In this document: positions 23,809 to 32,991 of the stretch, in pieces
Position numbering within the stretch: the first letter of the stretch is position 1
Layout of the letters: the number at the start of each line of letters is the position of its first letter
Assembly (NCBI GenBank): GCA_051984675.1
Contig: JBPYFK010000002.1
Location: forward strand, 1-43,623
Direction of reading: 5' to 3'
Length of the DNA: 43,623 nucleotides
DNA from: JBPYFK01 sp051984675
GTDB lineage: Bacteria; Actinomycetota; Actinomycetes; Mycobacteriales; Pseudonocardiaceae
Notes under the pieces: model-generated
What the model was told of the DNA's origin: nothing
The model's database searches: none
The model's input: only the letters and a program-made list of their open reading frames with translations
Program-made: the position numbers and the translations under genes

Positions 23809-23827
23809 CTAGGTTAGCCTTCCCTGA
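23809..23827 (+). promoter_or_regulatory. DtxR/IdeR-type iron box
   Basis: The 19 bases match the iron-box consensus TTAGGTTAGSCTAACCTAA at 15 positions, including an unbroken run from the second to the twelfth base (TAGGTTAGCCT). A likely -10, TATCTA, follows at 23830-23835 and the ZIP-oxidase start is 33 bases downstream of the box. IdeR/DtxR with Fe2+ would repress here when iron is plentiful. Confidence 0.7.
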
Positions 23828-23859
23828 CTTATCTAGTACGTGGCTCTGTGAGGTGACGG

Positions 23860-25632
23860 ATGTCCTGGTCCACCGAGCTGTGGTTGGGACTGCTGGCCGG
23901 CGGAACGATCTACGTGGGCCTGCTGGCCGGGCGGTTCCCTTTACGGCGCCCGGTCCTGCGGACCGGGTTGTCCCTGTTCGCCGGGGGTATCCTGCTGTAC
24001 CTGCTGGTGGAGATCTTCGGCGAAGCCGCGGGGCAGACGTCCTCGGCCTGGCACACTGGCTCGGCGCCGGTGGCGGCGTGGTTGACCGTGTTGCTCCTGG
24101 GCGGGTTCGGCCTCGGACTGGTGGGGCTGATCGCGCTCACCCAGTGGATGGTGGGCCGTGCCCGGCACCTCGGTGCGCAGCAGATGTCGTTGGCGATCGC
24201 CACCGGGATCGGCCTGCACAACCTCTCTGAAGGTCTGGCCATCGGCGCGTCGGCGGCGTCTGGGCGAATCGGGTTGGCCGTGGGCCTGGTCGTCGGGTTC
24301 GCCGCGCACAACGCCACCGAAGGGTTCGGGATTCTCGGTCCGACCGTGCGCGAAGGCGAGCGAGTGCCGTGGTCCCGGCTGGGCCTGTTGGGGCTGATCG
24401 GGGGAGGCCCGACGTTCGTTGGCGTGCTGCTGGGCGCGGTGTGGACCTCGCAGTACGTGTCGGTGCTCGTGTTGGCGGTGGCGGCTGGGGCGCTGCTGTA
24501 CGTGCTCAACGAACTGTTGGCCGGCGCACGTAAGGAAAGCCGGCAGGCTCTGGTGGCCAGCTTCCTCGTGGCTGGGCTGGCCGTGGGGTGGGGCACGGAG
24601 GTGGCCGCGAACGCCGCCACCAACCCGGCAGCGGCCGGTGCCGGCCAGGCGAGCGGCGATCCTGACGGGGACCAGTCCACACCGGCTGGCACGGACAAAT
24701 CGCAAGCCCCGGCCGCGTTGCCGGCCGACGAGCAGCATCGCCAGGATGCCGCTTCCACGGACCTGCTTCAGGAGAAGCCGCTGGCGCCGGTGGTGGGCCC
24801 GGACGGGGTGGCGAACTACGCGCTGACCGCCTCGGCCTTCGACTGGCAGCCCTACCCGGGCAAGGTCGTGCACGCTTGGGGCTACAACCACCAGGTCGAC
24901 GGGCCGCTGCTACGCCTGCGGGTGGGGCAGCAGGTCGCGTTGACCGTGCACAACCAGCTGCCGCAACCGACCACCGTGCACTGGCACGGGATGGCCGTGC
25001 CCAACGCCATGGACGGCACGCCGGACACCCAACCGGCCATCCCACCGGGCGGGACGTTCACCTACCGCTTCACGGTCACCCCACAGATGGTGGGCACGCA
25101 CTTCTACCACAGCCACGTCAACGACGACTTCCAGCTGGATGCCGGCCTGCACGGCCCGATCATCGTCGACCCGGATTCCGGTCCCCCGCAGGAGTCCGAT
25201 GTGGACGCTTTGTATCAGCTCGGAAGCTTCAAGGTGCCGGACAGGAACGGGAAGGACTCCGACAAGGAGAACCTGTTCACCATGGATGGTAAGTCTTACC
25301 CTTCAGCACCGAACCTGGATGTGCAGCGCGGGCAACGGGTGCGCCTGCGGTTGGTCAACTCCAGTGCCGAGGAGTTCCACACCATGCACCTGCATGGCTA
25401 CACGTTCACCGTGCTGGCGCGCGACGGCAATCCCACGCCGGTGCCCGAGCGGCTCAACACGATCACGCTCGGTCCCGGCGAGATCGCCGATATCGGCTTC
25501 ACCGCTGACAATCCGGGACACTGGATGTTCCACTGCCATGTGCTGGACCACAACGTCAACCCCGGCAGCGACGGGTCGGAGGACAAGGTGGCCGACATGG
25601 GTGGGCTCGTCAGCATGATCCACGTGCATTAG
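23860..25632 (+). CDS. fusion of a ZIP metal transporter with a two-domain multicopper oxidase
   Basis: A single uninterrupted 590-residue protein. Residues 1-250 form an eight-helix ZIP transporter with the metal-site helices GLHNLSEGLAIG (H120, N121, E124) and AHNATEGFGI (H150, N151, E154). An Ala/Pro/Gln-rich linker (about 255-310) leads to two cupredoxin domains with all four copper motifs: HWHG 374-377, HFYHSH 414-419, HTMHLH 507-512 and HCHVLDH 558-564; M580 in DMGGL is a candidate axial ligand after a short insertion. ZIP proteins have both termini outside the cell, so the oxidase would face the exterior. An iron box precedes the gene, and GAGGTG stands four bases before ATG. The obvious role is metal oxidation linked to uptake or detoxification; the metal is not known. 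No frameshift or stop separates the halves, so it is not an annotation artefact. Confidence 0.92.
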   Translation: MSWSTELWLGLLAGGTIYVGLLAGRFPLRRPVLRTGLSLFAGGILLYLLVEIFGEAAGQTSSAWHTGSAPVAAWLTVLLLGGFGLGLVGLIALTQWMVGRARHLGAQQMSLAIATGIGLHNLSEGLAIGASAASGRIGLAVGLVVGFAAHNATEGFGILGPTVREGERVPWSRLGLLGLIGGGPTFVGVLLGAVWTSQYVSVLVLAVAAGALLYVLNELLAGARKESRQALVASFLVAGLAVGWGTEVAANAATNPAAAGAGQASGDPDGDQSTPAGTDKSQAPAALPADEQHRQDAASTDLLQEKPLAPVVGPDGVANYALTASAFDWQPYPGKVVHAWGYNHQVDGPLLRLRVGQQVALTVHNQLPQPTTVHWHGMAVPNAMDGTPDTQPAIPPGGTFTYRFTVTPQMVGTHFYHSHVNDDFQLDAGLHGPIIVDPDSGPPQESDVDALYQLGSFKVPDRNGKDSDKENLFTMDGKSYPSAPNLDVQRGQRVRLRLVNSSAEEFHTMHLHGYTFTVLARDGNPTPVPERLNTITLGPGEIADIGFTADNPGHWMFHCHVLDHNVNPGSDGSEDKVADMGGLVSMIHVH

Positions 25633-25640
25633 TCGCCGCT

Positions 25641-25688
25641 CCTCGAACGGGAACCTGTCCGGCACGGTCGCGCCTTTCCCGATCGAGG
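25641..25688 (+). terminator. imperfect hairpin after the ZIP-oxidase gene
   Basis: CCTCGAACGGGAA (25641-25653) and TTCCCGATCGAGG (25676-25688) pair with one mismatch, starting eight bases after the stop codon. The 22-base loop contains a smaller GC-rich stem. Confidence 0.55.
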
Positions 25689-25853
25689 GGCAGCCCCGGT
25701 GGACCAGGTCACCACCAGTGCCGAAGGACCCGAACCCGAGAAATACGTACTCCCTAAGTAGTCCGACCGTCGTCGTCGTGTCCGGTGCGGGTGAGTCTGG
25801 AAGCCAACCGAGGTGCCTCACCCGAGCACCACCAAGCCCAGGACCCGAAGACC

Positions 25854-26066
25854 ATGTATCACCAGCCAGCAGCCACCAAGCCTCAGCCGAACCTAGCGGC
25901 CCAGCGGTCTCACACACCGCACGTGTACCGCAACCCCTGCACCCGCACGTGGATCTGCGACCTCGTGGGCACCCGCGCCAACCCGGGTCCCGACCAGGCG
26001 CGGGAGGTCTTCCGAACGCAGCTTGACGCGGTGCAGGCCGCTCTCACCTTCGCCCCAGTGCTGTAA
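25854..26066 (+). CDS. hypothetical protein, 70 residues
   Basis: I do not recognise this product. ATG 25854 begins MYHQPAATKPQ; the frame has strong G/C preference at third positions in its second half, which supports coding. The Pro/Gln-rich N-terminus is followed by NPCTRTWICDLVGT with two Cys and then a helical stretch DQAREVFRTQLDAVQAAL. There is no signal peptide or membrane segment. Upstream, AGGA is a weak ribosome binding site. The frame is open back to 25785, so the start is uncertain. It sits alone between the ZIP-oxidase terminator and the first large regulator, about 100 bases before the latter. Confidence 0.42.
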   Translation: MYHQPAATKPQPNLAAQRSHTPHVYRNPCTRTWICDLVGTRANPGPDQAREVFRTQLDAVQAALTFAPVL

Positions 26067-26164
26067 CCGCACCACACGGGCGAGCGTCGTAGCGCCTGAG
26101 GGCGCGCCTTGTGGCAAGCCGATCGCTACCGCCGACGTGAACCCCGACCCCCGGGGAGGACGTG

Positions 26165-28261
26165 ATGCAGGGACTCACCGACGAGTCGGACGACGTCGCG
26201 CCTCTGGGTTGTTTCGTGGGCCGTCAGGCGGAACTCGCGGAGATCACGCAGAGGCTGCGCACCGTGCGGCTGGTGACACTGACCGGGGTAGCCGGGGTCG
26301 GCAAGACGCGGTTGGCGCGGCAGGTCGCGTCCCAGACGCGCCACCTGTATCCGCACGGCGTCTGGGTAGTCGAGGCGGCCTCCGTGCAGGACGGTCGGCT
26401 GCTGGCACACATGATGACCACGGCCCTGGACCTGCCCAGACGCTCACCCTGCGGGCCGCTGGCCGACCTGGCGGAGTTCCTGCGGGACAGGACGCTGCTC
26501 CTGGTGGTCGACAACTGCGAGCACGTCGTGGAGGCGTGTGCCGAGGTCATCAGCACCTTGCTGGCCGCCGCGCCCGGACTGCGTGTGCTGGCCACCGGCC
26601 GCCAGGCGCTGCGTATCGCCGGGGAGCAGATCTGGCCGATCGCGCCGCTGGCCACCCCGGACGCGTGCGCGCCTCCAGCGAGTGCGGACTACCCCGCGGT
26701 GAACCTGTTCGGCGAGCGCGCTTCGGTGGTGCGACCGGGGTTCCGGGTCACGGTCGAGAACTGGGACGCCGTCGCGAGCGTCTGCCGGCAGCTGGATGGC
26801 CTTCCGCTGGCGATCGAGCTGGCAGCCGCACGACTGTCCACGATGTCGCTGGACGCCTTGCTGGTCGGGCTGCGGGATCACGACCGGCTGCTGAGCACCG
26901 AAAGTCCCGCACTCCCGGCCCGCCACCGCAGCCTTCCGGCGGCCCTGGACTGGAGCTACAACCTGTGCTCGCCTGTCGAGCAGCTCCTGTGGCAGCGCGT
27001 GTCGGTGTTCGCGGGCAGCTTTGGCCTGGACACGGTCGAACAGGTGTGTGTCGGCGACGGCGTGCGGGCTGGTGATGTGTTCGACGCGATGATGGGCCTG
27101 GTCGACAAGTCGATCCTCGTCCGGGAGCCGCGCTTCGAAACTGTGCGGTACCGCCTGCTGGGAACCGTGCGCCAGTACGGGCGGGACAAGCTCCGCGCCT
27201 CGGGACAGCAGCCCGTGCTGCTCCGCCGGCACCGGGATCACTATCTCCGTCTCGCTGAGCAGCACGCCGCCGAGTGGTTCGGGCCGCGCCAGGCGGCGTG
27301 GTGCCAGCGGATGCGCGGCGAGCAGCCGGACATTCGATCCGCGCTGGAGTACTCGCTGGCCACGGCGGAGGAGGCGCGTACCGGGCAGTGGATGGCGGCG
27401 AGCTTGTGGTGCTGCTGGATCGGATGTGGCCTCCTGCCGGAAGGCCGTTACTGGCTGAACCGTGCCCTGCGCGTCGACCAGACCGTCAGTCGATCGCGAG
27501 CGAAGGCGTTGTGGGTCAACGCCTGGATCGCCCACATCCAGGGCGACACCGTGGCGGCGACCGCTATGGCCGAGCAGTGCCTGGCGGATGCCCAGCGGCT
27601 TCGGGACAGCCGGACGTTGGCCCACGCGACCCATGTCCGAGGTGCCACCGCGCTGGTCTCAGACGACTTCACCCGGGCGGTCTCGTTGCTGTCGCATGCG
27701 AAGCAACTGCTCGGTGAGGAGCTCACCACCGATCCGCACGATGCTGATGTGCGAAGTACCCGAGCGCTGGCCGATGTCCAGCTCGCGGCGGCGCTGGCGT
27801 TCCGGGGGGAGGCGGACCGAGCCATCGCGCTGTCCAAGCATTCCCGCGATGCGTGTGCGGCGGCGGGGGAGCAGTGGGTCCGGTCGTACGCCCTGTCCAC
27901 GCTCGCGCTTGCCGAGTGGGAGTCAGGACGCACGGCCGAGGCCGCCGGGCATGCCCGGGAAGCGCTGCGGATCAAACGCACGTTCTACGACCTGCTCGGA
28001 ACGGCTCTGAGCGTGGAGCTGCTCGCCTGGGTCGCCGCCGCCGATGGCGCGTGCGAGCGGGCGGCGATGCTGCTCGGCGGCACCGACCGCATTTGGTCGC
28101 TGTTCGGCCCGCCGCTGTTCGGGTCCCACGTCCGGGCGGCCAAGCGGCACGCCTCCGAGAGCCGATGCCGCCAGGAGCTGGGGGAAGTCTCGTTCGAATC
28201 GATCTGGCGCCGGGGGCGTGACCTGCCCATCGGCGAGATCATCGCGGTGGCACTGGCCTAG
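26165..28261 (+). CDS. NB-ARC/TPR ATPase of the AfsR/LuxR regulator type without a DNA-binding domain
   Basis: A 698-residue STAND-type ATPase. Walker A GVAGVGKT is at residues 41-48, Walker B appears as LLLVVDNCEHVVEAC, and the NB-ARC end motif as GLPLAIELAAARLSTMS; WSYNLCSPVEQLLWQRVSVFAGSF starts the winged-helix part of the switch region, and TPR-like repeats follow to the end. It stops at FESIWRRGRDLPIGEIIAVALA, exactly where its two neighbours continue into a linker and a LuxR helix-turn-helix. No such domain is encoded in another frame in the 40 bases before the next gene. GGGGAGGA precedes ATG 26165. It may act by hetero-oligomerising with the next protein, or be a remnant; the frame is intact. 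Confidence 0.88.
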   Translation: MQGLTDESDDVAPLGCFVGRQAELAEITQRLRTVRLVTLTGVAGVGKTRLARQVASQTRHLYPHGVWVVEAASVQDGRLLAHMMTTALDLPRRSPCGPLADLAEFLRDRTLLLVVDNCEHVVEACAEVISTLLAAAPGLRVLATGRQALRIAGEQIWPIAPLATPDACAPPASADYPAVNLFGERASVVRPGFRVTVENWDAVASVCRQLDGLPLAIELAAARLSTMSLDALLVGLRDHDRLLSTESPALPARHRSLPAALDWSYNLCSPVEQLLWQRVSVFAGSFGLDTVEQVCVGDGVRAGDVFDAMMGLVDKSILVREPRFETVRYRLLGTVRQYGRDKLRASGQQPVLLRRHRDHYLRLAEQHAAEWFGPRQAAWCQRMRGEQPDIRSALEYSLATAEEARTGQWMAASLWCCWIGCGLLPEGRYWLNRALRVDQTVSRSRAKALWVNAWIAHIQGDTVAATAMAEQCLADAQRLRDSRTLAHATHVRGATALVSDDFTRAVSLLSHAKQLLGEELTTDPHDADVRSTRALADVQLAAALAFRGEADRAIALSKHSRDACAAAGEQWVRSYALSTLALAEWESGRTAEAAGHAREALRIKRTFYDLLGTALSVELLAWVAAADGACERAAMLLGGTDRIWSLFGPPLFGSHVRAAKRHASESRCRQELGEVSFESIWRRGRDLPIGEIIAVALA

Positions 28262-28301
28262 TTGCGCGGGATGTGGTGCTGATGATGCGGAGTGTGGCGC
28301 T

Positions 28302-30641
28302 ATGACAGCGGCAGTCGCAGGCGGTGGGCGTCCACCGCGGACACGGGTTGGAAGCCTCCCCAGCGAGGCGACCAGCTTCGTTGGTCGCAGGACCGAGATC
28401 GCCGAGGTCAAGCGGCTGCTGTCGGACTCCCGGTTGGTCACGTTGACCGGACCGGGCGGGGTGGGGAAGACGCGGTTGGCGTTGCGCGTCGCCGTGAACC
28501 TGACCCGGGCCTTCCACGATCGCGTGTGGCTGGCCGAACTCGCGGAGCTGCGCGATCCGGCATTGCTGGCCAACACCGTCGCCGAGAAGCTCGGGATACC
28601 GGAGCAGGCCGGCCGGCCCGTGGTGGAGACCATCATCGAGTCACTCCCGAGTGGACCGGTGTTGCTGGTGCTGGACAACTGCGAGCACCTGATCGATGCC
28701 TGCGCGGGATTCCTGGACACCCTGCTGCGGTCCTGCCCCGACCTGCGTGTGCTGGCCACCAGCCGGCAGTCGCTGGGCCTGCTGGCGGAGAGCGTCTTCA
28801 CCGTCTACCCGCTGCGGGTGCCGGACCCGCAACGCCCGCGTTCGCCGGAAGCCGTGACGCGGTATTCGTGCGTGCGGCTGTTCGTCGAGCGAGCGGTCAC
28901 GGTCCGGCAGGAGTTCCGCGTCGACGAGGGCAACTTCGAGGCCATCGCGCGGGTGTGCCACGACCTTGACGGCATTCCGCTGGCGATCGAGTTGACCGCG
29001 GTGCGCCTGCGGAGCCTGCCGATCAACGAGATCGCCGAGCGGCTCGCCGAGCGCTACCGGTTGCTGGGAGAGGGCCCTCGCGCGGCCCCCGCACGCCAGC
29101 GGACGCTGCGGGCATTGATCGACTGGAGCTACAACCTGTGCTCGGAGCCGGAACGGCTGGTGTGGGCGCGGGCGTCGGTGTTCTCGGGCGACTTCGATCT
29201 GGACGCGGCCGAGTACGTGACCAGCGGTGGCGAGGTGGTCGCCGACGACGTGCTCAACATCGTGGATTCGTTGGTGGACAAGTCGATCCTGCTCCGCGAC
29301 GAGCAGGACGGCAGCGTGCGGTACCGGTTGCTGGAGACCGTCCGCGAGTACGGCGCGGAGAAACTCGCCGCGACCGACGAGACCACGCAGGTGCGCCGCC
29401 GCCACCGCGACTGGTACGCCCAGATCACCAGCCAGTTCGCGGCCCAATGGCATGGACCGGACCAGTTCTGGTGGGTCCGCAAGCTGTGCCGCGAGCACGC
29501 CAACCTGCGGGTCGCACTGGACTTCTGCGCCGGCGAGCCGGGCGAGGCGCACATCGGGATGCGCATGGCCACGCAGATCGATGACTACTGGGGTATCCGG
29601 GGCTTCCACACCGAGGCCCGGCACTGGCTCGACCACACCCTGTCCGCCACGCCGGAAGGCACCCCGGAGCGCGCGTCGGCGTTGCGGATGGACGGCTGGT
29701 TCGCCCTGCTGCAAGGCGACCTCGAACGCGGTCAGACCCTGCTGATCGAAGCGGCTGAACTCACCGAGCGCCTCCCGTACGAGGTGGAGCGAGCCTACGT
29801 CACCCAGGCGTTCGCGATGGCCGCGCTGTTCGTCGGGGACATGGAACAGGCCGTGACGCTGTTCAGCGAGGCGCTGGCCGGCTTCCGGGCGGAGGGTGTC
29901 GTGCGCGGCGAGCTGTTCACGCGGTACATCCTCGGACTGACCCTGGGCGTGAAAGGGGAGGTGGAACGGGGACTCGCGATGCTGGACGACCTCCTCGACC
30001 GGACCACCGAACTCGGTGAGGTGTTCTGGCGGTCCTACGCGCTCTGGTCCGTCGCTTACGTCGAGGTGTTGCACGGATCGTTGGAGCGGTCCGCGACGAC
30101 GGCCAAGGAAGCCCTGCGGATTCAACGGGGCATGGAGAACAAACTCGCTATGGCGCTGACGCTCGACACGCTCGCCTGGATCAAGGAACGTGCGGGCCAG
30201 CACACCCGAGCGAGCGTCGTGTTCGGCGCTGCCGCCGCCGTCTGGCACGCGATCGGCGCGGCACCCGACAACTTCGCCCCGTTCAAGAAACCGCACTACG
30301 ACTACCTCAGCGAGGCCCGCCACGCGCTCGGTGATCGCGCGTTCGACGCCGCCTTCGCCCGCGGTCGCCAGATGTCCTCCGACGACGCGCTGGACTTCGC
30401 TCTCGACACTGAGCAGGCGCCCGAGAAGTGCTCGCGACGCGACGAGCGGACGCCCCTGACACCGCGCGAGCAGCAGATCGCGGAACTGGTCGCCGCCGGG
30501 TTGACCAACAAGGAGATCGCCGCGCGTCTCGTGATAGCGCGACGCACGGCCGAAGGCCATGTCGAGCACATCATGTCCAAACTGGGGGTGCACTCCCGTG
30601 CCGGGATCGCCGCGTGGATAGCCGAGCGGCACGTTCCGTGA
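28302..30641 (+). CDS. LuxR-family transcriptional regulator with NB-ARC ATPase and TPR domains
   Basis: A 779-residue regulator. Walker A GPGGVGKT lies at residues 50-57, Walker B is VLLVLDNCEHLIDAC, and GIPLAIELTAVRLRSLP closes the ATPase; WSYNLCSEPERLVWARASVFSGDF and LVDKSILLRDEQDGSVRYRLLETVREYGAEKL follow, then TPR-like helices. The last 65 residues are a LuxR helix-turn-helix: LTPREQQIAELVAAGLTNKEIAARLVIARRTAEGHVEHIMSKLG. ATG 28302 is 40 bases after the preceding homologous gene, so both are probably one transcript. Such proteins switch on secondary-metabolite or stress genes in actinomycetes; the target is unknown. Confidence 0.92.
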   Translation: MTAAVAGGGRPPRTRVGSLPSEATSFVGRRTEIAEVKRLLSDSRLVTLTGPGGVGKTRLALRVAVNLTRAFHDRVWLAELAELRDPALLANTVAEKLGIPEQAGRPVVETIIESLPSGPVLLVLDNCEHLIDACAGFLDTLLRSCPDLRVLATSRQSLGLLAESVFTVYPLRVPDPQRPRSPEAVTRYSCVRLFVERAVTVRQEFRVDEGNFEAIARVCHDLDGIPLAIELTAVRLRSLPINEIAERLAERYRLLGEGPRAAPARQRTLRALIDWSYNLCSEPERLVWARASVFSGDFDLDAAEYVTSGGEVVADDVLNIVDSLVDKSILLRDEQDGSVRYRLLETVREYGAEKLAATDETTQVRRRHRDWYAQITSQFAAQWHGPDQFWWVRKLCREHANLRVALDFCAGEPGEAHIGMRMATQIDDYWGIRGFHTEARHWLDHTLSATPEGTPERASALRMDGWFALLQGDLERGQTLLIEAAELTERLPYEVERAYVTQAFAMAALFVGDMEQAVTLFSEALAGFRAEGVVRGELFTRYILGLTLGVKGEVERGLAMLDDLLDRTTELGEVFWRSYALWSVAYVEVLHGSLERSATTAKEALRIQRGMENKLAMALTLDTLAWIKERAGQHTRASVVFGAAAAVWHAIGAAPDNFAPFKKPHYDYLSEARHALGDRAFDAAFARGRQMSSDDALDFALDTEQAPEKCSRRDERTPLTPREQQIAELVAAGLTNKEIAARLVIARRTAEGHVEHIMSKLGVHSRAGIAAWIAERHVP

Positions 30642-30663
30642 AGACGACGCGCGAGGTGTGCCG

Positions 30664-32982
30664 TCACGTGTCGACGGCCCAGGCCGCGACTTGCGCTCTT
30701 GAGGTGAATCCGAGCTTCACCAGGATGTGCTCGACGTGGGCTTCGGCGGTGCGCTGAGAGATCGTCAGGCGGTCCGCGATCTTCTTGTTGCTCATACCGT
30801 GGGCGATCAGCCGGGCCACCTCGCGCTCCCGATGGGTGAGTACATCGGTGCTCGGCGCGCCCGGCATGGACCGGGCGGTGGCTTCCTCCCGGCAGCGGCC
30901 CAGCGCGTACGTGACCGCCTCGCCGAGGTTGAGATCAACACCTTGGTCGAAGTTCGCCGTGAATGACCGCTCTCCCAGGGAGGCGCGCAGGTCCTTCTCG
31001 CACCGGTCATGGGCGCTGGCGAGGTGGAGAAGCCCTGCCAACTGGACTCCGACCAGCCGCCAGGCCATCTCGGCGGCCCCCAGCAACCGCGCTCCGCGCA
31101 CGTGCTCTCCGGCGTCCGTCGCGGTCCAGGCCAGCACTTCCAGGCACTGCGCGATGCCCATCTGGTCGTTCAAGCGCTGCCGAAGCTCGATGCCCTCGCG
31201 AAGCCGGGACGTGGCGCTGGCCAGATCACCGTGCCGCCAGCGCTCCTGCGCGCCCACCCACAGCGCGTAGGACTTCGACCAGTCGGCCCCCTGCTCCTCG
31301 GCCAGGCCGAGGCATTCGTCGCAGAGATCCTTGGTTCTGGCGTCTCCGAGCACCGTGGCGGTCAGCGTGAGCTGGTAGAGGGCCAGCCAGACGGCATTCA
31401 CGTCGTCATGCGCCCGATGTCGGTCCAGGGAGTCGGCAAGGAGGTTGAGAGCTTTGGTCATCTCCCCCCGGAACATGGCCGTCGCACCCGCGAACTGCAC
31501 CGCGTGGGCGAGGGTGCGCGGGTCGTCCAACCGCACGGCCAGGGCCTGACATTCGTCGATCAGCTGCTGTGCGATCTCCAAATCGCCCTGCAGCCCAGCG
31601 AGATGCGCAGCTGCCCAGAGCGCCTTGGCACGTTCCAGACTCGGCTCAGCGTCGGCGCGCAAGGCGCGGTCGAGCCACTGCCGACCTTCCCCGAGCGTTC
31701 CCGAGAACAGCCAGTAGCCCCACAACGCGGAGGCCAGCCGTAACCCCGCTCGTGCCTGGCACGGTTCGGTGACGCAGTAGTCCAGCGCGGCGCGCAGGTT
31801 GGCCTGGTCCTGGTGCAGACGCCACAGCCACTTCACCTGGTCCGGGCCGGACCACGCCGCCTCCGCCTGTTCCGCCTGCGACAGGTACCAGTCGCGCTGC
31901 CGGCGGCGCAGCGCCGCGTCCTCACCGGAGGCGATCCGCAGTTCCCGGCCGTACTGACGCACGGTCTCCAGCACGCGGTAGCGGGTGCGATCACCTTGGT
32001 CGTCCCGCAACAGGATCGACTTCTCGACCAGGCCCACGACGAGGTCGACGACGGGCTCCCCGCCGATGTCGGCACCGGAGCAGACCGCTTCCGCGGCGTC
32101 GAGGTCGAAGCCACCGGTGAACACCGACGACCGGGCCCACATGAGCCGCTCGTTCGCCGAGCACAGCTGGTAGCTCCAGTCGATGGTGGCCCGCAAGGTC
32201 TGCTGGCGCGGCAAGGCGATCCGGTTGCCGGTGGTGAGGAGGTGGAAGCAGTTGTCGAGCCGGTCCAGCAGTTCAGGAACGGACAGCAGGCGCAGCCGTG
32301 CGGCGGCAAGCTCGATCGCCAGGGGAATACCGTCCAAGCGCTGGCACACCTGGGTGACCAGCGCGCAGTTGTCACCGGTGAGGGCGAAGCCGGGCACCAT
32401 CGCGCAGGCGCGATCGGTGAACAGGCGGACCGCGTCGTACTGCGCGACATGCTCCGGCGTCGGGTCGGAGTTCGCCTCCGGGATGGACAACGACCCGACG
32501 GCGAACAGCTGTTCGCCGGCGATGCCCAACGGTTGCCGGCTGGTGGTGAGGATGCGCAGCTCCGACGCGTGGCGCAGAAGCGTGCCGGCGAGGTCGGCAC
32601 ACGAATCAAGCAGATGCTCGCAGTTGTCCAGTATCAGCAGCAGGCGCTTATCGAGCAGGTAATCGCGCAGGACATGCATCGGCGATCGAGTGGAGTGCTC
32701 GCGCAGCCCGAGCGCGGCGCCCACCGCTTGCGGTACGCGCAGGGGGTCCTCGACAGCGGCCAGCTCGACCAGCCACACCCCGTCGCGGTAGTGCCTGCGA
32801 ACGTCGCAGGCAAGCTGCAGTGCCAACCGGCTCTTGCCCACGCCCCCGACACCGGTCAACGTCAGCAGTCGGGCATGGCCCATCAGCCGCCGAGTCTGTG
32901 TCAACTCGCTTCGACGGCCAACGAAATTGGTGGCGGTCGCCGGAAGGTTTCCGAGCGCACGCTCCGGCGGGTGCACGCTCAC
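30664..32982 (-). CDS. LuxR-family transcriptional regulator with NB-ARC ATPase and TPR domains
   Basis: A 772-residue paralogue of the two preceding genes, in the opposite orientation and converging on the second with 22 bases between stops. GVGGVGKS at residues 44-51 is Walker A (Ser replaces Thr at its end), LLLILDNCEHLLDSC is Walker B, GIPLAIELAAARLRLLS closes the ATPase, and the C-terminal helix-turn-helix reads LTHREREVARLIAHGMSNKKIADRLTISQRTAEAHVEHILVKLG. GTG 32982 (MSVHPPERALG) is chosen because a promoter ends 9 bases before it; the open frame upstream to 33441 crosses the promoter and another gene. Confidence 0.91.
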   Translation of the reverse strand: MSVHPPERALGNLPATATNFVGRRSELTQTRRLMGHARLLTLTGVGGVGKSRLALQLACDVRRHYRDGVWLVELAAVEDPLRVPQAVGAALGLREHSTRSPMHVLRDYLLDKRLLLILDNCEHLLDSCADLAGTLLRHASELRILTTSRQPLGIAGEQLFAVGSLSIPEANSDPTPEHVAQYDAVRLFTDRACAMVPGFALTGDNCALVTQVCQRLDGIPLAIELAAARLRLLSVPELLDRLDNCFHLLTTGNRIALPRQQTLRATIDWSYQLCSANERLMWARSSVFTGGFDLDAAEAVCSGADIGGEPVVDLVVGLVEKSILLRDDQGDRTRYRVLETVRQYGRELRIASGEDAALRRRQRDWYLSQAEQAEAAWSGPDQVKWLWRLHQDQANLRAALDYCVTEPCQARAGLRLASALWGYWLFSGTLGEGRQWLDRALRADAEPSLERAKALWAAAHLAGLQGDLEIAQQLIDECQALAVRLDDPRTLAHAVQFAGATAMFRGEMTKALNLLADSLDRHRAHDDVNAVWLALYQLTLTATVLGDARTKDLCDECLGLAEEQGADWSKSYALWVGAQERWRHGDLASATSRLREGIELRQRLNDQMGIAQCLEVLAWTATDAGEHVRGARLLGAAEMAWRLVGVQLAGLLHLASAHDRCEKDLRASLGERSFTANFDQGVDLNLGEAVTYALGRCREEATARSMPGAPSTDVLTHREREVARLIAHGMSNKKIADRLTISQRTAEAHVEHILVKLGFTSRAQVAAWAVDT

Positions 32983-32991
32983 ATTCAGGAG

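Noticed and set aside
24600..24800. Possibility that the ZIP and oxidase halves are two genes
   Set aside because: The frame is continuous, there is no ribosome binding site plus start codon at the linker, and the linker composition (Ala, Pro, Gln, Asp) is that of a normal inter-domain region.
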